A stretch of DNA of 59,743 bases. Source: JBBTCJ01 sp038043285. GTDB lineage: Bacteria; Planctomycetota; Phycisphaerae; UBA1845. The notes under the pieces were generated by a model. That model saw only the letters and a list, made by a program, of their open reading frames with translations, did not search any database and was not told the DNA's origin. Positions 1 to 9,599 of this stretch are shown in pieces. The stretch's first letter is position 1; every line of letters begins with the position of its first letter. The DNA is taken from contig JBBTCJ010000110.1 of the NCBI GenBank assembly GCA_038043285.1, positions 1 through 59,743 on the forward strand, in the 5' to 3' direction. A program made the position numbers and the translations under genes.

Positions 1-23
1 TCACGGCCAATTCAAAATGACGA

Positions 24-51
24 CCCGCTCTCACCTGGTGAGAAATGCGGG
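24..51 (-). terminator. Stem-loop downstream of the AhpD-like gene, possible terminator
   Basis: An interrupted inverted repeat pairs TCTCACC (29-35) with GGTGAGA (37-43), and pairs CCCGC (24-28) with GCGGG (47-51) across a three-base bulge. It lies about 65 bases past the stop codon of the minus-strand gene ending at 116. On the minus strand it is followed by TCGTCATTTTG, which is only a weak T-tract, so intrinsic termination is possible but unproven. I see no other gene in positions 1-115. Confidence 0.35.
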
Positions 52-115
52 CTAAGTCTTGAGATCCGCATAGAGCCGGCGGCTCGCCGACAAAAAACCG
101 CTCGACCTGAATACC

Positions 116-664
116 CTACTTTGAATTCATTTCCGGTTCGAGGTCCACGCCCAGGCCGTCGGCAACGCGGTTGATATAGTTGAAGTAGGCGACGACCTGA
201 ACGGCATCGTTGATGGCACGGTCGGAAAGCCCCAGCGAGCGCAATCCATCGACGTCGGCCTGGGTGGTTTTCCATGGCGTTCGCGTCAGTTTGATGGCGT
301 GGTCGCACAGGGCACGGTCTACGTCGCTCAGCGCCGCGGTCGCGTAGTCGGTCTTGATCCTGCGGACCCATTCGGCGTCGTCGACCTCAGCCCGGAGGTC
401 GTAGGCGTGGGCCTCGGTTCAGTAGTGACATTGATTGGCACGAGAAACCACGACAGCGAGCATTTCGCGCTGGGCCCGCGTCAGCGGCGATTCGGCCTTC
501 ATCAGCGCGCCGTACAGGTCCATCGAGGATTTCAACGCGGGCGGATTGTTGCTTTGGATCTTGAGGATGTTGAAGACCCGCCCGGCCCGCTCGACGGCGG
601 CCTGGTAGATGCGGGCGAGCAAGCCCTGGGCCTGGGATTCGTCGATGGTGCGGATGTAAGCCAT
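116..664 (-). CDS. AhpD/carboxymuconolactone decarboxylase-like peroxidase, predicted selenoprotein (TGA at 419-421 read as Sec)
   Basis: The reading frame has 182 codons from ATG at 664 to TAG at 116-118 and is open except for one TGA at codon 82. The part before the TGA has the usual start of CMD-family peroxidase-related proteins (MAYIRTIDESQAQG) and the part after continues as TEAHAYDLR through to AYFNYINRVADGLGV, which is typical of the family C-terminus. In AhpD the catalytic set is Glu, then 12 residues on CxxC, then His four residues after the second Cys. Here this reads Glu67, Cys79-His-Tyr-(TGA)82, His86, so the TGA sits exactly at the second active-site cysteine. A hairpin at 382-401 fits a bacterial SECIS. 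TGA is an ordinary stop elsewhere in the window, for example at 7359-7361. The function inferred from the family is thiol- or selenol-dependent reduction of peroxides in the cytoplasm. The alternative is a TGC to TGA sequencing error or a pseudogene. No selA, selB or selC is in the window. Confidence 0.8.
382..401 (-). promoter_or_regulatory. Candidate bacterial SECIS element in the coding region after the TGA
   Basis: Starting 18 nt after the TGA, CGACCTC (401-395) pairs perfectly over 7 bp with GAGGTCG (388-382). The six-base apical loop CGGGCT begins 25 nt after the TGA. Bacterial SECIS elements are known to place a small apical loop with a guanine in its first two positions about 16-37 nt after the UGA, where SelB binds. 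This hairpin meets those rules. It is also protein-coding (Tyr-Asp-Leu-Arg-Ala-Glu-Val-Asp). Confidence 0.7.
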
Positions 665-746
665 GTCGTGGGACGCTTCTCCCCGTCACCTCGACCCCCT
701 CACCCTGTCCTCCCCCCGTGGGGTACAGGGAGGCGGAAAGAGGCCC

Positions 747-1757
747 TCATTCGATCACGGTAACGGTCGAATGCTTTTCGACGAGATACGCATAGACCAG
801 CTCGACGTCGTCGTTGACCAATCGGATGCAGCCCAGCGAGGCGTTCTTACCGATCGAATCGGGTTCGCTGGTTCCGTGGACGCCGTAGCGCTGCTGTCCG
901 ACGGCGGATCCCGAGACGCCGAGCAATCCGATCCATCGCTCGCCCAGCGGGTTGGCGGGGTCGTCGGCGGAGACGATTCCCCCACCGCGCGGCGGGTAGT
1001 AGGTCGGGTTGATGAGCTTGGTGCCAACCTCCCAGTCGCCCGTAGGCGTGCTGTCGGCGGCGCCGAGGCCGACACGGAAGTGCCGTACGAAGGTATCGCC
1101 GAGATAGACCTCCAGCACGAATTCCTGCTTGCGAACCACGGCGCGAAACGGACCCTTGACGACCTTGATGGTCTGCCCGGCACGAATCAGGTTTTTGTCC
1201 GCCATCCCGTTGACCGAGGCAAGCAATTCCGGCGAGACCTTGTACATCGCGGCGATCTTGGCCAGGCTGTCGCCGGTTTGGATGACGTATCGAGTTACGA
1301 GAGGATCATTGTCGACGATACGAGGCGAAAGGATCGTCTCAGCACCGATGGGCAAGAGTTCGTTTCGCAACGCCGCCGCGGTGAGCTGATCCACGCCGAG
1401 TTGGAGAGCTTCGCTGAGCTTGGCACGGCCGATGAGTAGGTCACCTCGCGCCAGCGCTTCTCTTCCGGCGACGATCAGGGTGTCGGCGCTTTTGGGAACC
1501 GCCGGTTGGGGAATCGGGGGAGCATTGATCGGCGCGGAGTCCGGATCAGCCGTCGGCAGCTTCGGCGGCGGATCGGTCGGCGTCGGAATGTCCGCGGTTG
1601 GCGCAGCCGCTTGCAGGGCGGGGAAGGCTACGTCGGAATCGGAGGTCGGACCCAGCGCGGGGTACACCCACCAGGCGGCCACGAAAACGATTGCGGCGGC
1701 CGGGACGGTCCACCAGCCTCGGCCTCGCCGACGGCGCCTGCGATAGTATGAACCCAA
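747..1757 (-). CDS. LysM and YkuD domain L,D-transpeptidase
   Basis: The 336-residue protein is predicted to form 3-3 or lipoprotein cross-links in peptidoglycan from the periplasmic face. An Arg-rich N-terminus precedes one membrane segment (about residues 16-34). A Pro-rich linker follows (about 55-90), then a LysM domain (about 157-200, YVIQTGDSLAKIAAMYKVSP) that should bind glycan, then a YkuD catalytic domain (about 205-335). The catalytic signature is complete: His294 in YGVHGT, then Ser301-Ile-Gly, and Cys310 in SLGCIRL. The start is TTG at 1757. It is chosen because GGAGG lies 7 nt upstream and the downstream sequence immediately encodes the basic N-terminus. The gene lies 82 bases upstream of the AhpD-like gene on the same strand, so they may be cotranscribed. 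Planctomycetes with peptidoglycan do encode such enzymes. Confidence 0.92.
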   Translation of the reverse strand: MGSYYRRRRRRGRGWWTVPAAAIVFVAAWWVYPALGPTSDSDVAFPALQAAAPTADIPTPTDPPPKLPTADPDSAPINAPPIPQPAVPKSADTLIVAGREALARGDLLIGRAKLSEALQLGVDQLTAAALRNELLPIGAETILSPRIVDNDPLVTRYVIQTGDSLAKIAAMYKVSPELLASVNGMADKNLIRAGQTIKVVKGPFRAVVRKQEFVLEVYLGDTFVRHFRVGLGAADSTPTGDWEVGTKLINPTYYPPRGGGIVSADDPANPLGERWIGLLGVSGSAVGQQRYGVHGTSEPDSIGKNASLGCIRLVNDDVELVYAYLVEKHSTVTVIE

Positions 1758-1912
1758 GGAAATGCCTCCGTGCGGCTACGCGATGCCAAGGATGATCACC
1801 GGACTACCAACCAACAGATTGGTCCGGCTCCGAGCACGTCGAAGCATACGAGACGTCCACCCGTTGGCAAGTGCGAGTCCCGCAGCCGCAGCCGACGGGC
1901 ATTCATTCTTGC

Positions 1913-3325
1913 TCAAGCAGCCTGGATTCGGCGGCCTCCCTCAGCCCGACCTACGCAGGTGGCAATGACCAGGTCGCCCGCGACGTTCAAGACCGTTCGG
2001 CACATGTCGAGAATGCGGTCTACGCCGAGGATGATGCCGATCCCCTCGCCGGGGACACCGACCGATTGGAGCACGATCACAATCAGCGGCAGTGATCCGC
2101 CGGGAACCCCTGCGGTCCCCACCCCTGCGAGCACCGACATCAGGACCACGGTAATCTGCTGCCCGAAGGAAAGGTCAACCCCGAATACCTGGGCAAGAAA
2201 CAGCACCACAACGCCCTCGTACAGGGCCGTCCCGTTCTGGTTGCCGGTCGCCCCGACGGTGAGCACAAAATGGGCGATCTCCTTCGGGAGGCCCAGCGAC
2301 TCGTGGGCGACGCGTAGGGCCGTCGGAAGCGTAGCGTTCGAACTGGACGTGGCGAAGGCGGTGGTGGTCGCGTCGGACGTCTTGCGGAAGAACTCCCGCG
2401 CGGTCATCCCGCCGAACCAGCGGATGACCAGTGAGTAGACGCCGAAGAGGTGGACGACATATCCGATCAGCGCGGTCACCACGAACCAAAGGAGCGTTCG
2501 AAGGATGTCGATTCCCAGGCGGGCGGTCAGGGAGAAAATCAGGCAGGTTACGGCATAGGGGGCCAGGCGCATGGCAATGCGGATAATGACCATGCAGGCG
2601 TCAAACACGGTTTCCAGTACTGAAACCAACGGCTGAATTCGTTCTCCGGGAAGCATCGTGGCCGCGATCCCGAAGAACAGAGCGAAAAACATCACCGCCA
2701 GCATTCCGTTGCCCTTGCTGCTGCCGTCAACCGCTCCGGCCATCTCCTGGAGCGGGTTTTCCGGAATCATATCGAGGAGGGTGTCGCGGAGCGGCTTGGC
2801 CTGTTTGGCTTTCTGGACCAGGTCGCCGCCCTTGGTGGCGTACTGAACCCGGAGGGTGTCGCGACGTTCCTTCGGCAGGCGCTCCCCGGGGCGGATAAGG
2901 TTCACCAAGGTTACGCCGATGACCACAGCCAGGATTGACAGCGTGCAGGTGTAGGCGAGCGTGCGGAGTCCGACGCGTCCGAGGCGGCGCACGTCGCCGA
3001 AACCAACCACCCCCAGCACCAGGGCTGAGAACACCAGCGGCACGACCACCATGGTAATGAGACGGAGAAAGACCTTGCCCACCGAATCGGTGACGTTGAA
3101 GGTGACCCAGTCCACGCGGTCGTGCATGCCATTGCCGTCGGCGTCGAGAAGGTTCGGCACGCCGGGAATGACGGTTTGGCTAAAAACGAAATTGGCCGTA
3201 AGCCCCGCCAGGGCGCCTACGGCCATTCCAATCAGGATGCGAGTGTGCAGCGGTCTTCCGCGCCGCGCGCCGCGACCGCTGGAAGGACGCCCCACCGCGT
3301 CAGCGTTGTCAGCGTGTTCAACCAT
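1913..3325 (-). CDS. Sodium/proton:dicarboxylate (or amino acid) symporter, DAACS family
   Basis: The 470-residue multi-spanning protein has the hallmarks of the GltP/GltPh family: a Ser-rich re-entrant hairpin 1 (ATSSSNATLP), a TM7 motif region (GNQNGTALYEG) and the hairpin 2 region (GVGTAGVPGGS). Family members import glutamate, aspartate or C4-dicarboxylates with sodium or protons. Two oddities are visible. The NMDGT motif of TM7, whose Asp helps coordinate sodium in GltPh, reads NQNGT. The loop after TM1 carries an inserted acidic stretch (LDADGNGMHD) that resembles a calcium-binding loop. The substrate cannot be assigned from sequence. The start is ATG at 3325. No partner gene is next to it. 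The gene is separated from hppA by a repeat-containing spacer and from the L,D-transpeptidase by 155 bases. Confidence 0.9.
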   Translation of the reverse strand: MVEHADNADAVGRPSSGRGARRGRPLHTRILIGMAVGALAGLTANFVFSQTVIPGVPNLLDADGNGMHDRVDWVTFNVTDSVGKVFLRLITMVVVPLVFSALVLGVVGFGDVRRLGRVGLRTLAYTCTLSILAVVIGVTLVNLIRPGERLPKERRDTLRVQYATKGGDLVQKAKQAKPLRDTLLDMIPENPLQEMAGAVDGSSKGNGMLAVMFFALFFGIAATMLPGERIQPLVSVLETVFDACMVIIRIAMRLAPYAVTCLIFSLTARLGIDILRTLLWFVVTALIGYVVHLFGVYSLVIRWFGGMTAREFFRKTSDATTTAFATSSSNATLPTALRVAHESLGLPKEIAHFVLTVGATGNQNGTALYEGVVVLFLAQVFGVDLSFGQQITVVLMSVLAGVGTAGVPGGSLPLIVIVLQSVGVPGEGIGIILGVDRILDMCRTVLNVAGDLVIATCVGRAEGGRRIQAA

Positions 3326-3432
3326 CAGCCTCAGCCGCCTGCTGAAGAACGAGATCGTTCAACGTGCAGCACCGGCCTCCTGCCGTTCCACACGCGCTGG
3401 AAGCCCGTGCCGCACCCAATCCAACGGGCTGG

Positions 3433-3549
3433 TTACAGCGGTTTTCCTTTTCGGGTAGCGTCGCGGCATATCCGCGGCGTCGGACCCCGGTATCAAGGGA
3501 TGCGTCGCACATCAAGGGCGGCGTTACGGAAAAACGGAAAACGCTGTAA
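3433..3549. repeat. Intergenic inverted-repeat element enclosing a GTAG REP hairpin
   Basis: TTACAGCGGTTTTCCTTTT at 3433-3451 is an almost perfect inverted copy of the sequence at 3531-3549. About 80 bases lie between the arms. Inside is a REP-like hairpin with GTAG at 3455-3458, arm GCGTCGCGG (3458-3466), loop CATAT and arm CCGCGGCGT (3472-3480). The element occupies most of the gap between the symporter and hppA and encodes nothing I can recognise. A shorter pair, GTAACGGGCA (3546-3555) and TGCCCGGTTAC (3603-3613), overlaps the hppA stop codon and may act in 3'-end formation. Confidence 0.6.
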
Positions 3550-3609
3550 CGGGCAATGCGTCGCGTTCGGTGATGCACCGCGTCCGCTGCATGACGCTCG
3601 GCTGCCCGG

Positions 3610-6180
<2,571 letters not shown>

Positions 6181-6647
6181 GCCTGCGCGACGACCGTGCC
6201 GTGGGAATCCACGATGGCGGTCCCAGCCTTTCCGGGCGGGTGGATCCCGGCCCGTTCCACTGGTCCGCGTCACAAAGACTCGGTTTGTCACCGGTTCAAG
6301 CCGCCCCGAAAACCGCGTGCGGACGATCGCGCCAACCGCCCGCCCGGAACGACGCCGGGGCGGTGTTCCAAGAGACGCCGGAGGAAAGGTAGCACGACCT
6401 GACCGCCCTTGGCAAGCCCAGTTGGGAAAGGGGCAGGGTCTTCCCGCTGTCAGCGTCAGAAGGCGCCGTCCACCCTCCTGCACCGGCGAGAAAGCCGCCC
6501 GTGGCAGCCGGCGAGCACAGCCCCGCCCTACATAACGGGCGGACAAGCCGCCGGTGGCACCGGGCACCGACGGGTTTGCCTGCCGAAGATTGCACGCCCG
6601 CACATCTCACTTGCCTGGCGCAGGGAAGTCGGCACGATACGCCGCGA
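6181..6647. other. Divergent intergenic region between hppA and the CPBP protease gene
   Basis: These 467 bases separate two divergent genes and should hold both promoters, but I cannot point to a convincing -35/-10 pair. The right half contains repeat-type sequence. AAGCCGCC(C/G)GTGGCA occurs at 6492-6506 and again at 6545-6559, a 53-base period. CCGCCCGT (6495-6502) pairs with ACGGGCGG (6535-6542). A GTAG-led minus-strand hairpin lies at 6510-6531. The open frames that run through the region look like shadow translation rather than genes. Confidence 0.5.
6492..6564. repeat. Two-copy direct repeat with nested hairpins
   Basis: Copy 1 at 6492-6511 (AAGCCGCCCGTGGCAGCCGG) and copy 2 at 6545-6564 (AAGCCGCCGGTGGCACCGGG) differ at only a few positions. 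The second contains the short palindrome CCGGTGGCACCGG. Between them the minus strand reads GTAG followed by a stem of GGCGGGGC against GCTCGCC (6510-6531), with one bulged base. This has the REP layout but a different stem sequence from the copies at 3.5, 9.4, 43.2 and 51.9 kb. Confidence 0.5.
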
Positions 6648-7361
6648 ATGTCGCGTTCAAGGACGGAATCACGGCGCCCATCGAGTCCCATCTCGCTGCC
6701 CAAGGTGGCGGTTGCGCGGCCGTTGGACATGCTTGCGTTTCTCTTGCCGCTCATCGTTTTCTACGAGGTCACGTCGCTGACCCATCGGCAGCAGATTGTC
6801 GCCCACGTTCTCCTTCGACGTTTCATGGAGTGGTTCGGGTACGTCGGCGTGTGGGCGCCGGGGTTGGCAATCGTTGTTATCCTGCTTGCAACGCACGTCG
6901 CCTCGAAGCAAACGTGGGCGATCGGCTGGAGCCACGTCGGGTGGATGTACGTGGAGTCGGTGATCGCGGCTCTTCCCCTCCTGGCCATGCACTGGACCGG
7001 ACCGCTGCAGGCGCACTCATCGGGTAGTCCGGTGCTGGGAAGCCTCGGACTGGCCGTCGGCGCCGGCGTCTACGAGGAGCTGGTCTTTCGGCTGGTGCTG
7101 GTTTCGCTCATCCTGATCGTGGGGGCGGACCTCCTGGGCCTGAATCGGCGGCGGACGGCGATTGCCGCTGTCGTGATTTCCTCGCTCCTTTTCGCCGCCC
7201 ACCACCATCCGCCGATCGGCATGGACGCGTTTCACCCGGCGAAGTTCCTGTTTCGGACGTTGGCCGGCGTCTACCTGGCTGTGATTTTCTGGTATCGCGG
7301 ATACGCGCCCGCGGCCGGTTGCCACGCGGCTTACAACGTGGGGTTGATCCTCGTCGGTTGA
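6648..7361 (+). CDS. CPBP-family intramembrane metalloprotease (Abi/Rce1-like)
   Basis: The 237-residue integral membrane protein has about six to seven hydrophobic segments. It carries the CPBP signature: motif 1 is EELVFR at the start of a membrane helix, a His-rich motif 2 is SLLFAAHHH, and motif 3 is the terminal CHAAYNVGL, which supplies the last His/Asn. In Rce1-type enzymes the Glu pair and His residues form the catalytic site. The substrate of this member is unknown; relatives process prenylated proteins, bacteriocin precursors or anti-sigma factors. The frame is open further upstream, but the sequence before ATG at 6648 is Arg/Pro-rich shadow translation. No clear Shine-Dalgarno precedes this start. 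The stop is TGA. The KimA-like gene begins 41 bases downstream. Confidence 0.82.
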   Translation: MSRSRTESRRPSSPISLPKVAVARPLDMLAFLLPLIVFYEVTSLTHRQQIVAHVLLRRFMEWFGYVGVWAPGLAIVVILLATHVASKQTWAIGWSHVGWMYVESVIAALPLLAMHWTGPLQAHSSGSPVLGSLGLAVGAGVYEELVFRLVLVSLILIVGADLLGLNRRRTAIAAVVISSLLFAAHHHPPIGMDAFHPAKFLFRTLAGVYLAVIFWYRGYAPAAGCHAAYNVGLILVG

Positions 7362-7365
7362 CCGT

Positions 7366-7394
7366 TTGGACGGTCCTTGGGGACGCGGTACAGT
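7366..7394 (+). promoter_or_regulatory. Candidate sigma70-type promoter for the KimA-like gene
   Basis: TTGGAC (7366-7371) and TACAGT (7389-7394) are separated by 17 bases. The -10 box ends 8 nt before the ATG at 7403, and no Shine-Dalgarno is present. A transcript from here would be leaderless or nearly so. Confidence 0.4.
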
Positions 7395-7402
7395 ATTGCT
7401 CC

Positions 7403-9376
7403 ATGCAGGAAATCGAACCCCCCGTGCCGTCGACCACGCGGCTTCGACGGTTCCTCTTCGGCGAACCCCGAAATCTGGAAGACCGCGGACTGGCCCATCA
7501 GATCGCCCTGGTTCCGTTGCTGGCATGGATCGGACTGGGTGCGGACGGGTTATCGTCGTCCGCGTACGGCCCGGAGGAAGCCTACCGGGCGCTTGGCGAG
7601 CACACCTATCTTGCGATTCCCTTGGCGCTGGTGGTGACCCTAATGGTGTTCACGCTGTGTGCCTGCTATAGCAAGATCATCGAGCACTTTCCGCAGGGCG
7701 GCGGAGGGTATGTGGTGTCGACAGCGCTGCTCGGAAGCACACCTGGAGCCATCTCCGGTTGCGCGCTCTTGGTGGATTACGTCCTGACGGTGACGGTTTC
7801 GATCGCGGCCGCGGGATCGGCGATGTTCAGCCTGGTCCCAAGCGAATGGCAGTATCTTCGCATCCCAGTGGAAATTGGGCTCATCGCCATGCTGGTGTCC
7901 CTGAACATCCGGGGGGTTCGCGAGTCGGTGATCGTGCTTGCGCCGATCTTCCTGGTGTTCATCGTGACCCATGTGGTGGCGATTGTGGGGGCCATTGCGG
8001 GACACCTGCCCGCGTTCCCGGCGACTCTTCAGCACTGCGCGGACGGGTTCAGGAGCGGATGGGCGACGTTGGGATTGGCCGGCCTGCTCAACACATTCAT
8101 TTTCGCCTTCTCGATGGGCGGCGGGACGTACACAGGCATCGAGGCAGTCTCCAACGGCCTGTCGATCATGCGCGAGCCGCGGGTGAAGACAGCGAAGCGG
8201 ACCATGTTGTACATTGGCATCTCACTTTCATTTGTCGCCGCGGGGTTGCTTGCCTGCTACCTCCTCTGGGACGTGACGACGAACGAGGCGCACAAGACGC
8301 TTAACGCCGTTCTCTTCGAAGCGATCAGTCGGAACATTCCCGGAGGCGAGTACCTGGTCATCGTCACGTTGGCCTCGGAGGCGGCCCTGCTGGTTGTCGC
8401 CGCCCAGACCGGGTTTCTCGACGGCCCGCGGGTGCTAGCCAACATGGCCCTGGACTCGTGGGTTCCGCGACGATTCGCGGCGCTTTCCGAGCGTTTGACA
8501 ACTCAGAACGGCATTGTGCTTATGGGTCTGGCTTCGCTGGCGGCGTTGCTCTATACGGGCGGAAACGTCCAGCACCTCGTGGTGATGTACAGCATCAACG
8601 TATTCGTGACCTTCTCGTTGTCGCTGTTCGGCATGACCAAGCTGACGCTGCGGGAGCGAAAGCGGACCTTCGCGTGGGTGAGGGAACTGCTCCTGTTTAT
8701 GATCGGGTTCGCGCTGTGCGCCGTGGTGCTGGCGATTACGGTGTTTGAGAAGTTTCTCTTCGGGGGATGGGTCACGCTGGTGGTCACCGGGGGGCTGCTG
8801 GGCGTATGCTTTCTAGTCCGGTCGCATTACCAAGCCGTCGCGAAGGCCCTGCGACAGTTGGACACGGACCTCGTTCGGCTGCCGCGCTCGTCGGCGTCCG
8901 CTCCGAAAGTGGACAAGGGAAAACCGACCGCGGCCATCCTGGTCTCCGACTACAACGGTCTGGGCATCCATACCACGCTCAACATCGTGAAAGCCTTCCA
9001 CTCCGCCTTCGAGAACTTCGTCTTCCTGTCGATCGGGCTGGTGGACACGCGGCAGTTCAAGGGTCAGTTCGAGGTGGATCCCCTCCGGAAGCGGACCGAG
9101 GAGATGCTGCAAAAGTACGTTTCGCTGGTCAATGCTTCGGGGATGCCCGCGACGTTTCGTTACGCGGTCGGCACGGACGCCGTGGACGAGGCCGAAAAAC
9201 TCTGCCTCGCATTGTCCGAGGAGTTCCCTCGCGCCACCTTCTTCGCGGGCAAGATCATCTTCCGCCGCGAGCGGTGGTTCGAACGCTGGCTGCACAACCA
9301 CACCGCGTTCATGATCCAGCGCCGGCTGCAATGGGCCGGACAGACCATGGTCATCCTGCCCGTGCGCGTACGATAG
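7403..9376 (+). CDS. KimA-like APC-superfamily permease (potassium or amino acid uptake)
   Basis: The 657-residue protein has about 12 membrane segments (residues about 40-490) and a cytosolic C-terminal domain of about 160 residues. Its N-terminal half matches the KimA/YdaO group of the APC superfamily: GADGLSSSAYGPEEA in TM1, then FPQGGGGYVV and GCALLVDYVLTVTVSIAAAG. KimA of Bacillus subtilis is a proton-coupled high-affinity potassium importer controlled by c-di-AMP. More distant relatives carry amino acids, so the substrate here is inferred. The C-terminal domain (from about residue 510, TAAILVSDYNGLGIHTTLNI) is of the kind found at the end of that group. The ATG at 7403 is chosen because similarity starts there and a promoter-like pair ends just before it. 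I see no c-di-AMP riboswitch in the 41-base leader. Confidence 0.8.
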   Translation: MQEIEPPVPSTTRLRRFLFGEPRNLEDRGLAHQIALVPLLAWIGLGADGLSSSAYGPEEAYRALGEHTYLAIPLALVVTLMVFTLCACYSKIIEHFPQGGGGYVVSTALLGSTPGAISGCALLVDYVLTVTVSIAAAGSAMFSLVPSEWQYLRIPVEIGLIAMLVSLNIRGVRESVIVLAPIFLVFIVTHVVAIVGAIAGHLPAFPATLQHCADGFRSGWATLGLAGLLNTFIFAFSMGGGTYTGIEAVSNGLSIMREPRVKTAKRTMLYIGISLSFVAAGLLACYLLWDVTTNEAHKTLNAVLFEAISRNIPGGEYLVIVTLASEAALLVVAAQTGFLDGPRVLANMALDSWVPRRFAALSERLTTQNGIVLMGLASLAALLYTGGNVQHLVVMYSINVFVTFSLSLFGMTKLTLRERKRTFAWVRELLLFMIGFALCAVVLAITVFEKFLFGGWVTLVVTGGLLGVCFLVRSHYQAVAKALRQLDTDLVRLPRSSASAPKVDKGKPTAAILVSDYNGLGIHTTLNIVKAFHSAFENFVFLSIGLVDTRQFKGQFEVDPLRKRTEEMLQKYVSLVNASGMPATFRYAVGTDAVDEAEKLCLALSEEFPRATFFAGKIIFRRERWFERWLHNHTAFMIQRRLQWAGQTMVILPVRVR

Positions 9377-9397
9377 GGCAAAGCAGGAAATCATGCA

Positions 9398-9463
9398 GCG
9401 TCGCCCTTCACGGGCGGCGCGTTGTTTGGGGTTGCGGAAAGCGCCGCGGATGAACCGCGACGC
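9398..9463. repeat. Inverted pair of REP-like hairpins (BIME-like)
   Basis: A plus-strand hairpin, arm GCGTCGCCC (9398-9406), loop TTCAC, arm GGGCGGCGC (9412-9420), faces a minus-strand hairpin at 9441-9463. Read on the minus strand, the second is GTAG (9466-9463), arm GCGTCGCGG, loop TTCAT, arm CCGCGGCGC. The two stems differ by compensating changes. The pair fills the spacer between the permease and the GNAT gene and could also end permease transcription. Confidence 0.65.
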
Positions 9464-9539
9464 TACACAAATACCGAGACCGCTGGAGCGCCCCAACCGC
9501 CGGATATCCGCCTTCGCGCCACACATGCTTCAATGGTCT

Positions 9540-9599
9540 TGCTAGAATGGCACTATGAGGCCGCGCAGGGGAACCGTGATCTGGAACCACCATGTTTGA
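9540..9599 (+). promoter_or_regulatory. Extended -10 promoter and 14-codon upstream ORF before the GNAT gene
   Basis: TGCTAGAAT at 9540-9548 is an extended -10 element; I see no good -35. Six bases later an ATG at 9555 opens a 14-codon frame (MRPRRGTVIWNHHV). Its TGA at 9597-9599 overlaps the first codons of the GNAT gene, whose ATG is at 9592. A transcript starting at 9555 would be leaderless for this small ORF and could couple its translation to the GNAT gene. This is inference from layout only. Confidence 0.3.

Noticed and set aside
12..371. A 119-codon minus-strand frame overlapping the C-terminal part of the AhpD-like gene
   Set aside because: It is in another frame and Arg-rich; the Sec-containing frame has clear family similarity over the same bases.
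419..421. TGA read as tryptophan (alternative genetic code)
   Set aside because: TGA serves as a normal stop in neighbouring genes and no other gene has internal TGA; the aligned residue in the family is Cys, not Trp.
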